Shown in pieces: positions 1 through 7,585 of a stretch of 38,242 nucleotides of DNA. Location: positions 1-38,242 of IMG/VR virus record IMGVR_UViG_3300021090_000065; one strand, given 5' to 3'. The DNA is from a virus. Within the stretch, counting starts at the first letter, position 1. Every line of letters starts with the position of its first letter. The position numbers were made by a program, and so were the translations under genes. The notes below the pieces were generated by a model. That model saw nothing but the letters and a program-made list of their open reading frames with translations. It ran no database searches and was not told the DNA's origin.

Positions 1-132
1 GATACTCTTATTTTCTTAAGATATTTTTTTATTTCTTTTCTGATAGTTATTTCTATGGCATTTCCGCCGCTCATTACCACCACTACTAAAGCCCTCCAAA
101 CTTATTTAGAACATTTAGGTCATTCGCTCAAT
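1..132. repeat. Left copy of terminal overlap (circular molecule)
   Basis: This stretch is repeated at 38111-38242; bases 7-132 match exactly and the only difference is t at 6 versus g at 38116. It contains the first 78 bases of repA. The simplest reading is that a circular sequence was reported with its ends overlapping, giving a true unit of 38,110 bp. A genuine short terminal repeat of a linear phage genome is less likely because the overlap runs through the start of a coding gene. Confidence 0.9.
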
Positions 133-843
133 AAACTTAACCAATTAAATTCTTATCGCCGAAAGCGTTTTCAGCGTAGGCAAGCAATCTGTGTACTAGC
201 TACTTATTTTTTGGAATACATGGATATTATTACCCTAAAGGTAGGATTTCATGATCGTTTTGGTAATTTTGTAAATTATGGTAATTTAAATTTTATTTCT
301 AAAAAGACAGGATTAACGTTAACGCGGCTTAGACGCGCATTACGTGATTTGGCGAAAGCAGGTTATATTTTCTTAGAACAAATTTGCTATAAAACACGAA
401 ATGGTTTAATTAAAACTGTTGATTATATTAAAACATTTACACATAAATTTTTCTATGATTTAGGCATGAAACATTCAGATATTGTTTCGCAACAACATTA
501 CATGCGAAAGCGGGCAGAAATGCAACCTCAACGTTACGCCAAATCGATTCCTCAGGCGATTGCAGATACCCTTTTCCCTGTTACTCCTTCTGTTAAACGA
601 ACTCGCTTTATAAGTCAACCTAAGGTGGTTCCTATGCTCACAGAACAAGAGAAAGCCAGTCTTACTTCTCGTGGCCCGATTAAGTCTAAACTGACCGCTG
701 ATCAAAATAAATACATTTGTGATCATGCATTGGAATTATTCAAGAATAAACCGCCCGATGATCCCAGGTCTATTACTGAAATAGCCAAAAGAATCCGTGA
801 AGATTTTCTCCACGAAGCCTCCCTATTAGCCCAAGCGGCTTAA
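55..843 (+). CDS. repA: IncFII-family plasmid replication initiator RepA
   Basis: The 262-residue protein has the layout of IncFII/R1-type RepA initiators. A basic N-terminal part with RRKRFQRRQA (about 35-44) leads into a winged-helix region (about 75-128, containing ISKKTGLTLTRLRRALRDLA), followed by a helix-rich basic segment with an LFxDLG-like turn (FFYDLG, 132-137) as in R1 RepA. RepA binds the origin next to its own gene and recruits DnaA and host replisome proteins. The location fits: a perfect DnaA box lies 82 bases downstream of the stop, as in R1 oriR. No clear Shine-Dalgarno sequence precedes the ATG, and the upstream leader spans the circle junction. Family assignment is by motif and architecture, without an alignment. 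The protein is complete and of normal length for the family. Confidence 0.8.
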   Translation: MAFPPLITTTTKALQTYLEHLGHSLNKLNQLNSYRRKRFQRRQAICVLATYFLEYMDIITLKVGFHDRFGNFVNYGNLNFISKKTGLTLTRLRRALRDLAKAGYIFLEQICYKTRNGLIKTVDYIKTFTHKFFYDLGMKHSDIVSQQHYMRKRAEMQPQRYAKSIPQAIADTLFPVTPSVKRTRFISQPKVVPMLTEQEKASLTSRGPIKSKLTADQNKYICDHALELFKNKPPDDPRSITEIAKRIREDFLHEASLLAQAA

Positions 844-924
844 CTGATTACTTTTTAGTCATACTGATTATTATTTAATCAATATTTATTTCTATTTTTC
901 TTAAAAAATCTGCTTATTTTCATT

Positions 925-933
925 TTATCCACA
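925..933 (+). promoter_or_regulatory. Perfect DnaA box TTATCCACA
   Basis: The nonamer TTATCCACA matches the strongest E. coli DnaA box exactly. In R1/IncFII origins a box of this sequence lies just downstream of repA and is bound by DnaA together with RepA. Confidence 0.7.
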
Positions 934-1090
934 GGTGGTTCAAAATATGAACAATCGTTATCTTATTTGAAATATTAAGTGTTATACACTCCCCCTGTTA
1001 TCTGTAACACTATTACTACACAATACAATCATTCATTTACAAATATATTTTTTTAAGAAGAATAATTAGTTGAAGCTCGACCAAAGTCAG

Positions 1091-1111
1091 GAAATCCAAC
1101 GTAGGGATTTC
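1091..1111. repeat. Inverted repeat in origin region
   Basis: Seven-base arms GAAATCC and GGATTTC flank a 7-base loop. No T-run follows, so it is not an obvious terminator. It could be a protein-binding site, a primosome or lagging-strand signal, or a transcript hairpin; the sequence does not decide. Confidence 0.4.
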
Positions 1112-1249
1112 GATAGAAGAAGAAAAAAGAAATAAGGGAAAAAAGAATTGATAGATAAGAGAGAATTTGTTAACTTAGAAGAATAACCAGAAACCAATAC
1201 GCGCAATCCCTATAATGGCGCAAACAATCAATAAAAATATTAATAGGTT

Positions 1250-1477
1250 ATGCATGTGATAAGCGATGAAACAATTAGGTTATATGATCAACTTTGTGTT
1301 GAACGAAAAAAGGAAGCTCAACGTTATATCATGTCTTTTAAATGTCATCAACCTATTTCACCTCCTAAACAAGAACCTTTATCCCCTATTTTTAAAAGTA
1401 AACCTACTTTTGTGGATTGGAGCGAACAAAACAATAAGAGTGAAAGAGCAGCCCCTAATTTAGAAGGATTGTGGTAA
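1250..1477 (+). CDS. Small hypothetical protein downstream of the origin
   Basis: This 75-residue ORF has a plausible composition: an acidic-basic helical N-terminus (SDETIRLYDQLCVERKKEAQ) and a proline-rich middle. The overlapping ORF in another frame at 1266-1463 looks less protein-like. The AGG at 1245-1247 lies only 2 bases before the ATG but 8 bases before an in-frame GTG at 1256, so the real start may be GTG 1256. A TATAAT at 1211-1216 could be its -10 box, with a poor -35. It converges with the leftward gene ending at 1500. No family is recognised; its place beside the origin suggests a plasmid-maintenance role only by association. Confidence 0.5.
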   Translation: MHVISDETIRLYDQLCVERKKEAQRYIMSFKCHQPISPPKQEPLSPIFKSKPTFVDWSEQNNKSERAAPNLEGLW

Positions 1478-1499
1478 GTTTATATTGAAATTTCCATAT

Positions 1500-1985
1500 T
1501 TAGTCTTTTGATTGTTTAGGTATCCTGATCAAATATTTACGGATATCATTTTCTAGTTTTTCCATGTCTATATATTGTTTATAATCATCATGTCTTGTAA
1601 AATCCTTTATCCTATTTTCAAGTAAAATCTTCCTTATAATAATTTCAGTGCAATAAATTTCATAGGGAAGTAAAATGTCTTTAATTGTGTAATCAATGCG
1701 AGTAGGTGGGTGGGCCAATAGAAGACAATAAATTTCATAGGGAAGTGAAGTGTTTTTAAATACGCAAGCGTCACCAATCCGAAGAGGTTGGTTGGTCAAT
1801 TGAATACAATCAGTTAAAGTATCAAAAAAATGGCCTTCTGATATGTGCCAGTGTTTTAATTTTTCATACATTCTTTCGAGACGAGGTAACGAATCTAAAA
1901 GTATTTCATAATCTTGTTGTTCTTTTATTTTTTTTTCTTTTTTTATTGCTTCATATTTATTATAAAGCTTAGACATTATAGCCAT
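1500..1985 (-). CDS. Hypothetical protein with internal duplication
   Basis: A 161-residue protein with a lysine-rich coiled-coil-like N-terminus (about 10-25). It carries an internal repeat: LPYEIYC occurs twice (about 81-87 and 106-112), and the matching DNA (near 1651-1680 and 1729-1758) is similar enough to show a duplication of roughly 78 bases. It is the last gene of a three-gene leftward operon and its ATG overlaps the preceding stop as TAATG. No family recognised. Confidence 0.7.
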   Translation of the reverse strand: MAIMSKLYNKYEAIKKEKKIKEQQDYEILLDSLPRLERMYEKLKHWHISEGHFFDTLTDCIQLTNQPLRIGDACVFKNTSLPYEIYCLLLAHPPTRIDYTIKDILLPYEIYCTEIIIRKILLENRIKDFTRHDDYKQYIDMEKLENDIRKYLIRIPKQSKD

Positions 1986-2137
1986 TATTTGTTTTCTGCA
2001 TTATTTGAATGGTGTATTACATGATGATAGAAATCATCTGCTACATGAAAAAATGCATGTATTCCTGTAGTGATTACAGGCATAGAGGCACATGAACAAA
2101 GTAATAAACAAAGGCTAATTAAAATAGTTTTTTTCAT
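1985..2137 (-). CDS. Small lipoprotein (50 aa)
   Basis: A 50-codon gene whose product begins MKKTILISLCLLLCSC, a lysine pair, a hydrophobic stretch and a lipobox-like LCSC with cysteine at 16 followed by alanine. The mature peptide would be about 35 residues and histidine-rich. Its ATG overlaps the stop of the upstream sigma-like gene (ATGA) and its TAA overlaps the next ATG (TAATG), which strongly supports translation. Small phage lipoproteins can be outer-membrane spanins (Rz1-like) or exclusion proteins; no Rz partner is adjacent, so the role is open. Confidence 0.7.
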   Translation of the reverse strand: MKKTILISLCLLLCSCASMPVITTGIHAFFHVADDFYHHVIHHSNNAENK

Positions 2138-2502
2138 AATTTGTTTCTTGTTAAATATTTCAGTCTATTATTAAATATTGTAATACAATCTCTCAGTTCT
2201 TTTTGAAATAGGTTATATTCTTTTGAATGTTTGTTTATTTTGTAAGTGCCTGCTACATAAAGATGGTCTAATCCCATTAATATATTTTCAATTCTATACT
2301 TTTTTAATTTTCTAAAACATGCCCATTGGCTCTGCCTTATTCTTTCGGTACTAACTCTCATTATTTTTGCTACCGATGAATTTGTAGCTTTTTTCTTTTT
2401 ACCATAAAGCAAAGTTAAAGCCATGCATTCTTGTGCATTTAAAAATCCAAACATAGTTACAATATGTTTTTGTGTTTTTGTCGATAAATTACTTTTTTCC
2501 AT
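2134..2502 (-). CDS. Sigma-70 region 4-like regulator, candidate late-operon activator
   Basis: The 122-residue protein contains a helix-turn-helix (about 41-66) closely resembling region 4.2 of sigma-70 factors: SVAKIMRVSTERIRQSQ followed by a RKLKK basic tail, compared with the family pattern EV...VTRERIRQIE..ALRKLR. Regions 2 and 3 are absent. Region 4 contacts the -35 element; stand-alone versions in phages, and the structurally similar ArpU/RinA proteins, act as late-gene regulators placed next to the terminase genes. The same position is seen here, divergent from the terminase/late operon. A -10-like TAAAAT lies only 5 bases before the ATG, so the mRNA may be leaderless or the true start may be Met17. 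Function is inferred. Confidence 0.7.
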   Translation of the reverse strand: MEKSNLSTKTQKHIVTMFGFLNAQECMALTLLYGKKKKATNSSVAKIMRVSTERIRQSQWACFRKLKKYRIENILMGLDHLYVAGTYKINKHSKEYNLFQKELRDCITIFNNRLKYLTRNKL

Positions 2503-2507
2503 GGATT

Positions 2508-2537
2508 ATTTTAAACGAATTGAAAAATAAATGTCAA
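2508..2537 (-). promoter_or_regulatory. Leftward promoter for the sigma-like operon
   Basis: On the minus strand TTGACA (2532-2537) is followed after 18 bases by TAAAAT (2508-2513). The -35 and adjoining bases (2523-2539) are identical over 17 bases to those of the other main leftward promoter at 37365-37381. The -10 is unusually close to the annotated ATG at 2502. Confidence 0.5.
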
Positions 2538-2555
2538 GTCATTACATTTGCTATG

Positions 2556-2584
2556 TTTGTAGTGCGTTGTTTAGTATGTATAAT
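2556..2584 (+). promoter_or_regulatory. Possible late promoter upstream of GNAT/terL
   Basis: A consensus TATAAT lies at 2579-2584, 40 bases before the GNAT start codon. No good sigma-70 -35 is visible at 16-18 bases upstream (tttgta at 2556-2561), as expected for a promoter that needs an activator. It starts the long rightward late operon. Confidence 0.35.
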
Positions 2585-2624
2585 TAGGTAATAATGATAA
2601 AAATCAATTTAAGGTAGATAAAAT

Positions 2625-3062
2625 ATGTCAAATTTGATAAAATTTACTATTAAATCCAGTTTAGATACGCATTTTTCAAAAGATTGCATTGAGATTCCTA
2701 AATTTCTATTTTGTGAAGAAATGCGAATGAAACATGGATTAGATCCTATGGAGATAGTATTAAAATCTTATAATGGCACAATCGATAAAGATACAGAGTG
2801 GCTAGGTTTTCTGAGGGGTTATCTTATCTATAATAGCTTTTGGATTGATGTATTGTTTATTAAACCGAATTATCGATGTTTGGGAATAGGAAAGTCGCTT
2901 CTAAATCATGTAATGTCGGTTATTCAAGCTGACTTTATCCAGGTAGAAACGTTTACGTTTCAAGCAGAAGGTTTTTATAAAAAAATGGGATTTGTCGAAT
3001 TTGCACGTATTCCTTATTTCGATGACATTTCTAAAGTCTACTTCAAGAAGTCATTAAAATGA
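2625..3062 (+). CDS. GNAT-family N-acetyltransferase
   Basis: A 145-residue protein with the GNAT signature: the acetyl-CoA pyrophosphate loop R-x-L-G-I-G-K (84-90) after a beta strand (WIDVLFIKPNYR), and the C-terminal motif AEGFYKKMGF (114-123). GNAT enzymes transfer an acetyl group from acetyl-CoA to an amine on a protein, antibiotic or metabolite; the substrate cannot be told. It is the first gene of the late operon and overlaps terL (ATGA at 3059-3062), the slot where a small terminase gene would normally sit. AAGG at 2611-2614 is a distant ribosome-binding site. Confidence 0.85.
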   Translation: MSNLIKFTIKSSLDTHFSKDCIEIPKFLFCEEMRMKHGLDPMEIVLKSYNGTIDKDTEWLGFLRGYLIYNSFWIDVLFIKPNYRCLGIGKSLLNHVMSVIQADFIQVETFTFQAEGFYKKMGFVEFARIPYFDDISKVYFKKSLK

Positions 3063-4591
3063 GAATACAAAGCAATATGGCTCGTTTAGAAAAAATCTCT
3101 GAAATTCAACATGTTCAATTTTCTCAACACATTGCTATTAATGATTATCAGATTGATTTCTTGTTAAGCGGGAAGAAATATATTCCTTCGCCTACGGGCT
3201 TATTACTTCACCAATCCAATAATATTTTAACCACAGTTAAAGGTCCTTATGGATCGGGAAAAACCACTATGTGCATAATGGATATATTGCTTAAAACATG
3301 TGCTATGCAAGAATGGTTTAAAGGAAGACGAAAAGCACGTTGGTGTGTGGTTCGTAATACCACTCCTGAATTAGCAAGCACCACCTTAAAAAGTTGGGAT
3401 TATTGGTATGAAGGATTGGGAAATATTGCTCATCGTTCTAAACCGCTTTTAACGAGAGAATATGAGTTTAATGACGGAAAAGGAGTTATTGAATTGGAAG
3501 TTATATTTCTTCCCTTGGATCGAGAAGATGATTTAAGAAAAGTAAAATCATTAGAAGTAACGGGTGTTTATTTTAATGAGCTCTGTGAGCTTCCAGCAGG
3601 AGTTGTCTCCCATTTTGGGGGTCGTATCAATCGTTATCCTCCTCCCAGTCAATTAAAAGGATATTGGTCAGGAATGATAGCCGATACGAATCCTCCTGAT
3701 TCGGATAGTTGGATGTATCGTACTTTTGAACACGAAAAGCCAAAAGGTTATTTATTATTGAATCAACCGCCTGGACTTATTAAAGAAGAAGGAAGTTATA
3801 AGGAAAATCCTAAGTGCGACAATCGTGCGAATCTTTCCGATGTGTACTATACAACACTTGCCACAGGACAAACCGAAGAATTTATTAAAGTTTACTGTCT
3901 TGGTGAATATGGAACGGTAATATTTGGTAAAAAATGTTATCCTGAATACAATGATGATTTACACAGTGTTGAATATATTGATGCATTGGCAGGTGTTCCC
4001 ATTCACTTGGGCTTTGATTTCGGACTCGATCCTACTTGTGTTATTGTTCAAATGATATCCAATGGTCAGATTAGAATCATAGATGAAGTATGCAGTGAGA
4101 ATATGAGTCTCACACAAATGATTGAAATGCGATTAATGCCTTTATTGGCATCGAAATATAAAGACTTTGAAATTGGAGATGAAAGTGTAGGGGATCCTTC
4201 AGGGAATACACCTCAAGATACGGACGGTAAAACCTGTTTAATGTTACTCCGTCAATTTGGATTGAAAGTGAGATCTGCTTTAACGAATGACATTGTGCCT
4301 AGATTAAATGCAGTTAAATTTTTCTTAAATAGGTTAACGGACGGAAAACCTTCTTTATTATTATCTCGTCAAAGTTGCCCTGTATTACGAAAAGGATTTT
4401 TAGGAAAATACCACTTTAAGCGGGTGAGTGTCATTGGAGAAGAACGTTATCATGATAAGCCTAATAAAAATGAATATTCTCATCCGCAAGATGCATTACA
4501 ATATATTTGTCTTGCATTTGCTCACGAAAAAGTATCGAGTGCCAATAAGGCAAAAGCCATTAATATCTCTAACCCTGTTATGAGACTATAA
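3059..4591 (+). CDS. terL: Terminase large subunit (ATPase and nuclease)
   Basis: The 510-residue protein has the two-domain terminase plan. The ATPase domain shows Walker A GPYGSGKTT (62-70) and a Walker B-like VYFNE (170-174). The nuclease domain shows the RNase H-like acidic residues in LGFDFGLDPT (Asp320), IDE (341-343) and HPQDALQ (Asp478). TerL cuts concatemeric DNA and pumps it through the portal into the prohead. The start overlaps the GNAT stop; Met7 is an alternative start. The portal gene follows after 2 bases. Nothing in this sequence indicates whether packaging is headful, but the P22-type neighbours suggest it. Confidence 0.95.
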   Translation: MRIQSNMARLEKISEIQHVQFSQHIAINDYQIDFLLSGKKYIPSPTGLLLHQSNNILTTVKGPYGSGKTTMCIMDILLKTCAMQEWFKGRRKARWCVVRNTTPELASTTLKSWDYWYEGLGNIAHRSKPLLTREYEFNDGKGVIELEVIFLPLDREDDLRKVKSLEVTGVYFNELCELPAGVVSHFGGRINRYPPPSQLKGYWSGMIADTNPPDSDSWMYRTFEHEKPKGYLLLNQPPGLIKEEGSYKENPKCDNRANLSDVYYTTLATGQTEEFIKVYCLGEYGTVIFGKKCYPEYNDDLHSVEYIDALAGVPIHLGFDFGLDPTCVIVQMISNGQIRIIDEVCSENMSLTQMIEMRLMPLLASKYKDFEIGDESVGDPSGNTPQDTDGKTCLMLLRQFGLKVRSALTNDIVPRLNAVKFFLNRLTDGKPSLLLSRQSCPVLRKGFLGKYHFKRVSVIGEERYHDKPNKNEYSHPQDALQYICLAFAHEKVSSANKAKAINISNPVMRL

Positions 4592-4593
4592 AT

Positions 4594-6843
4594 ATGAGTT
4601 CTACAAAATATCTCAGTCCTTTACCTGAACCTACTTTATCAGAAGCTGCTTCCAATGAATTAGAAAATCAACGATTAGAAAAATTGGAAAAAGCCGATAT
4701 TAATGAAAGCGATGTGTTGGGAGGACTTCATACTAATTTAGGTGCTTGGACAACTTATTGGACAAACAATACCACACGCGCTAAAGAAGATAGTAAATTT
4801 CTTTATGAATCTCAATGGTCAGCGGCTGAAAAATCAGAATTTGTCCGATTACAAAAAACATACATGGAAGCGAACCAATTACATGATCCGTTCCGTAAAA
4901 TTATTGCCGAAGAACGTAAAAATCCACCCGGGATTGCTGTGCGTTCTAAAGCAGGTAAAGCGACTCAAAAACAAATTGATTTGCATGAAGATATCTTGAA
5001 AACCATTTCTTATGATTCTGATGCATTGATATCCTATGAAATTGCATTTAAAAATGCTGTTTCTAGAGGCTGGGGTGCTATTCAAGTAAACATGGATTAT
5101 GAATCCAATAATAGTTTTGATAAAAAAGTATTTTATGAATTAATTAATAATGTTAATGATGTATTTTGGGATCCGCGTGCACAAAAGAAAAGTAAAGAAG
5201 ACGGAGATTATTGCGGTAAGATTTTTCAAATGACGCGAGAAGAATTTAATGCCGCTTATCCTAACATTGATTTACCACAATCTTTTAGTGATCCTTTTAG
5301 TATAAAAGAAAGTTTTGTGTGGTTAACAAAAGAAACCGTGGGTGTTTGCGATTATTGGGTAAAAGAATGGTTTACCAAAGAAATTGTAGAATTAGATAAC
5401 CAACAAAAAGAAGTCATAACACGTGAAGAATATGATGAACTTGAAAAAGAATACAATAAAACACGTAAAATAGTAACAAAAGGATTTTTACAGAAAATTA
5501 AACATTATAAAACGGATCAAGATGCAGAAATGTTATCCGAATCAGAAATGCCTACTTTCCCTCAAATTAGACAAAGTAGAATCACGCAAGATTATCGAAT
5601 AAATTATTATAGATGCATACAAAATAAAATAGTTGATTTTAGAGAATGGCCTGGAACAAAATTACCGCTTATTTATGTAGACGGAGATTCAGAATATTTA
5701 GAAGGAATGCAAAATACTTATTCATTTATACATTATGCAAAAGATACACAACGATTTATTAATTATGTGCATTCTGAAGTGGCTAATCAAATAAAATCTT
5801 GTAATCACACTCGATTTTTAGTCACTCCTGATAATGTTATTGGACATGAACAAGCCTGGAAAAATCCCGATTCTCAAGTGGGCGGTTTACTTTATAATCC
5901 CGATACTCTTACACAGGAAGGGCCGATTATTGTTCCTCCTCAAGAAATATCACAAAGTTTATTGATGCAATATCAACGAGCTGTTAATGATTTAAAAGCT
6001 ATCATCGGATTTTATGATGTTAATTTAGGCGCTGAATCAGGCGAGACTAGCGGTATTGCTATTCAAAATAGAGGAATACAAGGAGGGTTAAGTGCCTTTA
6101 TTTATTATGACAATTTAGCTTATGCCGTTAAACAAGCCGCTTTGGTTGTTCTAGATTTAATGCCGAATGTTTATGATAATCCGCGAACTTTTAGTATTAA
6201 ACGCGATAGCGGAGATATTGATAATTTAAAGATTAATCAACCTTTCCCGGATGGCAGTATTAGAAATCAACTCGAAAAATTAGATTTTGATATTGAAATT
6301 ACCCCGTCTGCTGCGAGCGTGATGCAGAAACAACAAATGCTTCAAACACTATTACAGTTGGTACAAACCTATCCACCAAGTGCGCCTTTAGTGGGCGATA
6401 TTATTGCTAAGAATTTGGATAGTCCAGATATGCCAACCCTAGTAGAACGTTTCCAAACATTATTACCTCCTCAAATTGTTGCTAAAGAAAAAGGAATGCC
6501 ACCTCCTCCGCCACAACCCAATCCAGCGGAACAAGAAATACAGATGAAGATGCAAGAAATTAAAATGAAAATTCAGGATCAGCAATTAGAACATAAACGA
6601 AAAACAATGGATATAATGCAAAAACAAGATGAATTAGAGCATAGAAAGAAAATGGAACAACTTGAATTTTCGTTGGAATCTTTAAAAGTAGAATTAGCGG
6701 CTAAAGAAGCAGAAGGAAACCTAGGTATAAATATGGTAAGATCATCAACGGAAATAACAAAAGCAAAAATGGATCATGCCACTGAACTCTTAAAAGTGGG
6801 CCATACTATTCAACGTAATAGAGCAAAAGACCTGCAAGAGTAA
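4594..6843 (+). CDS. P22-type portal protein
   Basis: A 749-residue protein, close in size to P22 gp1 (about 725), directly after terL. It has the expected large alpha/beta body with acidic and asparagine-rich segments, and the motif GAESGETSGIAIQNR (about 480-494), typical of P22-like portals. The C-terminus (about 645-735) is proline-rich, then a long Lys/Glu/Gln coiled coil, matching the barrel helix of P22 portal. The portal forms a dodecameric ring at one capsid vertex through which DNA enters and leaves. Assignment rests on position, size and sequence character. Confidence 0.9.
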   Translation: MSSTKYLSPLPEPTLSEAASNELENQRLEKLEKADINESDVLGGLHTNLGAWTTYWTNNTTRAKEDSKFLYESQWSAAEKSEFVRLQKTYMEANQLHDPFRKIIAEERKNPPGIAVRSKAGKATQKQIDLHEDILKTISYDSDALISYEIAFKNAVSRGWGAIQVNMDYESNNSFDKKVFYELINNVNDVFWDPRAQKKSKEDGDYCGKIFQMTREEFNAAYPNIDLPQSFSDPFSIKESFVWLTKETVGVCDYWVKEWFTKEIVELDNQQKEVITREEYDELEKEYNKTRKIVTKGFLQKIKHYKTDQDAEMLSESEMPTFPQIRQSRITQDYRINYYRCIQNKIVDFREWPGTKLPLIYVDGDSEYLEGMQNTYSFIHYAKDTQRFINYVHSEVANQIKSCNHTRFLVTPDNVIGHEQAWKNPDSQVGGLLYNPDTLTQEGPIIVPPQEISQSLLMQYQRAVNDLKAIIGFYDVNLGAESGETSGIAIQNRGIQGGLSAFIYYDNLAYAVKQAALVVLDLMPNVYDNPRTFSIKRDSGDIDNLKINQPFPDGSIRNQLEKLDFDIEITPSAASVMQKQQMLQTLLQLVQTYPPSAPLVGDIIAKNLDSPDMPTLVERFQTLLPPQIVAKEKGMPPPPPQPNPAEQEIQMKMQEIKMKIQDQQLEHKRKTMDIMQKQDELEHRKKMEQLEFSLESLKVELAAKEAEGNLGINMVRSSTEITKAKMDHATELLKVGHTIQRNRAKDLQE

Positions 6844-6845
6844 TC

Positions 6846-6866
6846 TTCTAGGCTTTAGCCTAGGAG
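6846..6866 (+). promoter_or_regulatory. Hairpin covering the ribosome-binding site of the next gene
   Basis: CTAGGC (6848-6853) and GCCTAG (6858-6863) form a 6-bp stem with loop TTTA, extendable by one U-G and one U-A pair. The AGGAG Shine-Dalgarno sequence of the gene at 6872 lies partly in the 3' arm, so folding would reduce its translation. Confidence 0.5.
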
Positions 6867-6871
6867 ATTAT

Positions 6872-7294
6872 ATGAAATATATTTATTTCGTGATTGCTTT
6901 TTTTATAACCAGTTTATTATTAGGAATAGCTCCTTTAAAAGGAGAAACAATTATTATGCCAAAATTAACAATAGATAATAAAACTGATTATACTTTATAT
7001 ATAAGCACGCAAAATCGTCATTTATTTATTCCTACTCAAATCTTACCTAATAAAACCACTGTCTTTATTCTTCCTGCTAATTTTTCTACGACTTATCCAT
7101 TATCGGGCACGTGTATTATCTATGGTTTCTATGGCTTGCCCTGGTCACAATGGCAATTTACTTATGATTTAAGTGCTCCTTTCTCTTATGCCTTCGAAAT
7201 GTCAAGAATACATAATTATGTTAATTTCGACGTCATCAATCAAACAGATGGCTGGGACGTTATTGCGACTAACATTACAAAAGATACAATGTAA
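6872..7294 (+). CDS. Secreted accessory protein between portal and scaffold
   Basis: The 140-residue product starts with a Sec-type signal (MKYIYFVIAFFITSLLLGIA, cleavage possible near residues 20-25). The rest is a beta-rich, Thr/Asn-rich exported domain with no recognised family. This gene lies between portal and scaffold, where P22 has none, so it looks like an inserted accessory gene (moron) acting in the periplasm or at the surface, for example in superinfection exclusion. Its ribosome-binding site is inside a hairpin (6846-6866), suggesting low or conditional expression. Confidence 0.7.
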   Translation: MKYIYFVIAFFITSLLLGIAPLKGETIIMPKLTIDNKTDYTLYISTQNRHLFIPTQILPNKTTVFILPANFSTTYPLSGTCIIYGFYGLPWSQWQFTYDLSAPFSYAFEMSRIHNYVNFDVINQTDGWDVIATNITKDTM

Positions 7295-7296
7295 AG

Positions 7297-7325
7297 AAAG
7301 GCACTCCAAAAAGCGCCGCCTTTTT
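7297..7325 (+). terminator. Possible intrinsic terminator after the secreted-protein gene
   Basis: AAAGGC (7297-7302) can pair with GCCTTT (7318-7323) across a 15-base loop, followed by a T-run beginning at 7321. The stem is short and the T-run interrupted, so termination would be partial. A second GC-rich pairing, GCCGC/GCGGC, follows at 7316-7334. Confidence 0.35.
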
Positions 7326-7422
7326 AAAGCGGCCGATGAGCGCCTCGCGCCTTTTATAAAATAATTAGTACTTCTACTAAATTTAGTAAATAGTCTAAAT
7401 TACTATAAATCTTACTAATATT

Positions 7423-7557
7423 ATGAAATACATTTTTTTTGGATACATGATTTCATTGTCATTAATTGCATTGTTATTAACAGGGTGTTTATTGATAGAA
7501 GTTGTATTCAATCATGCACCTTGCGCAATCAATTGCAGTGTAAAGCGTTTGAATTAA
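7423..7557 (+). CDS. Small lipoprotein (44 aa)
   Basis: The short gene encodes MKYIFFGYMISLSLIALLLTGC and about 22 further residues. LLTGC is a good lipobox with the cysteine at 22, and the mature peptide has two more cysteines (HAPCAINC). No strong ribosome-binding site is seen. It shares the MKYI start with the secreted protein at 6872, and the two may form an exported accessory pair. A 63-codon ORF in another frame here (7485-7676) is judged a shadow. Possible roles are spanin subunit or exclusion lipoprotein. Confidence 0.5.
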   Translation: MKYIFFGYMISLSLIALLLTGCLLIEVVFNHAPCAINCSVKRLN

Positions 7558-7585
7558 TCACAATCACACAAAATTCGTCAAGTCA

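Larger units (their letters stand above)
842..1111. other. Putative replication origin downstream of repA
   Basis: This gene-free AT-rich stretch follows repA directly, the position of oriR in IncFII plasmids. It holds a perfect DnaA box (925-933), a second near-match TTATACACT (982-990), a short palindrome AGTGT-TAT-ACACT (978-990) whose left half also pairs with TAACACT at 1005-1011, a TGATTA/TAATCA inverted repeat around 864-882, and a hairpin GAAATCC/GGATTTC at 1091-1111. No iteron array is visible. Origin function is inferred from position and the DnaA box. Confidence 0.6.

Noticed and set aside
1-132. Terminal repeat as a true direct terminal repeat or cos-type end
   Set aside because: It runs through the repA start and would duplicate part of a gene; P22-like packaging is usually headful, and an assembly overlap of a circle is simpler.
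1266-1463. A 65-codon ORF overlapping the small gene at 1250
   Set aside because: It is rich in Asn, Lys and Leu from AT-rich DNA with no start signal; the 1250 frame is more protein-like.
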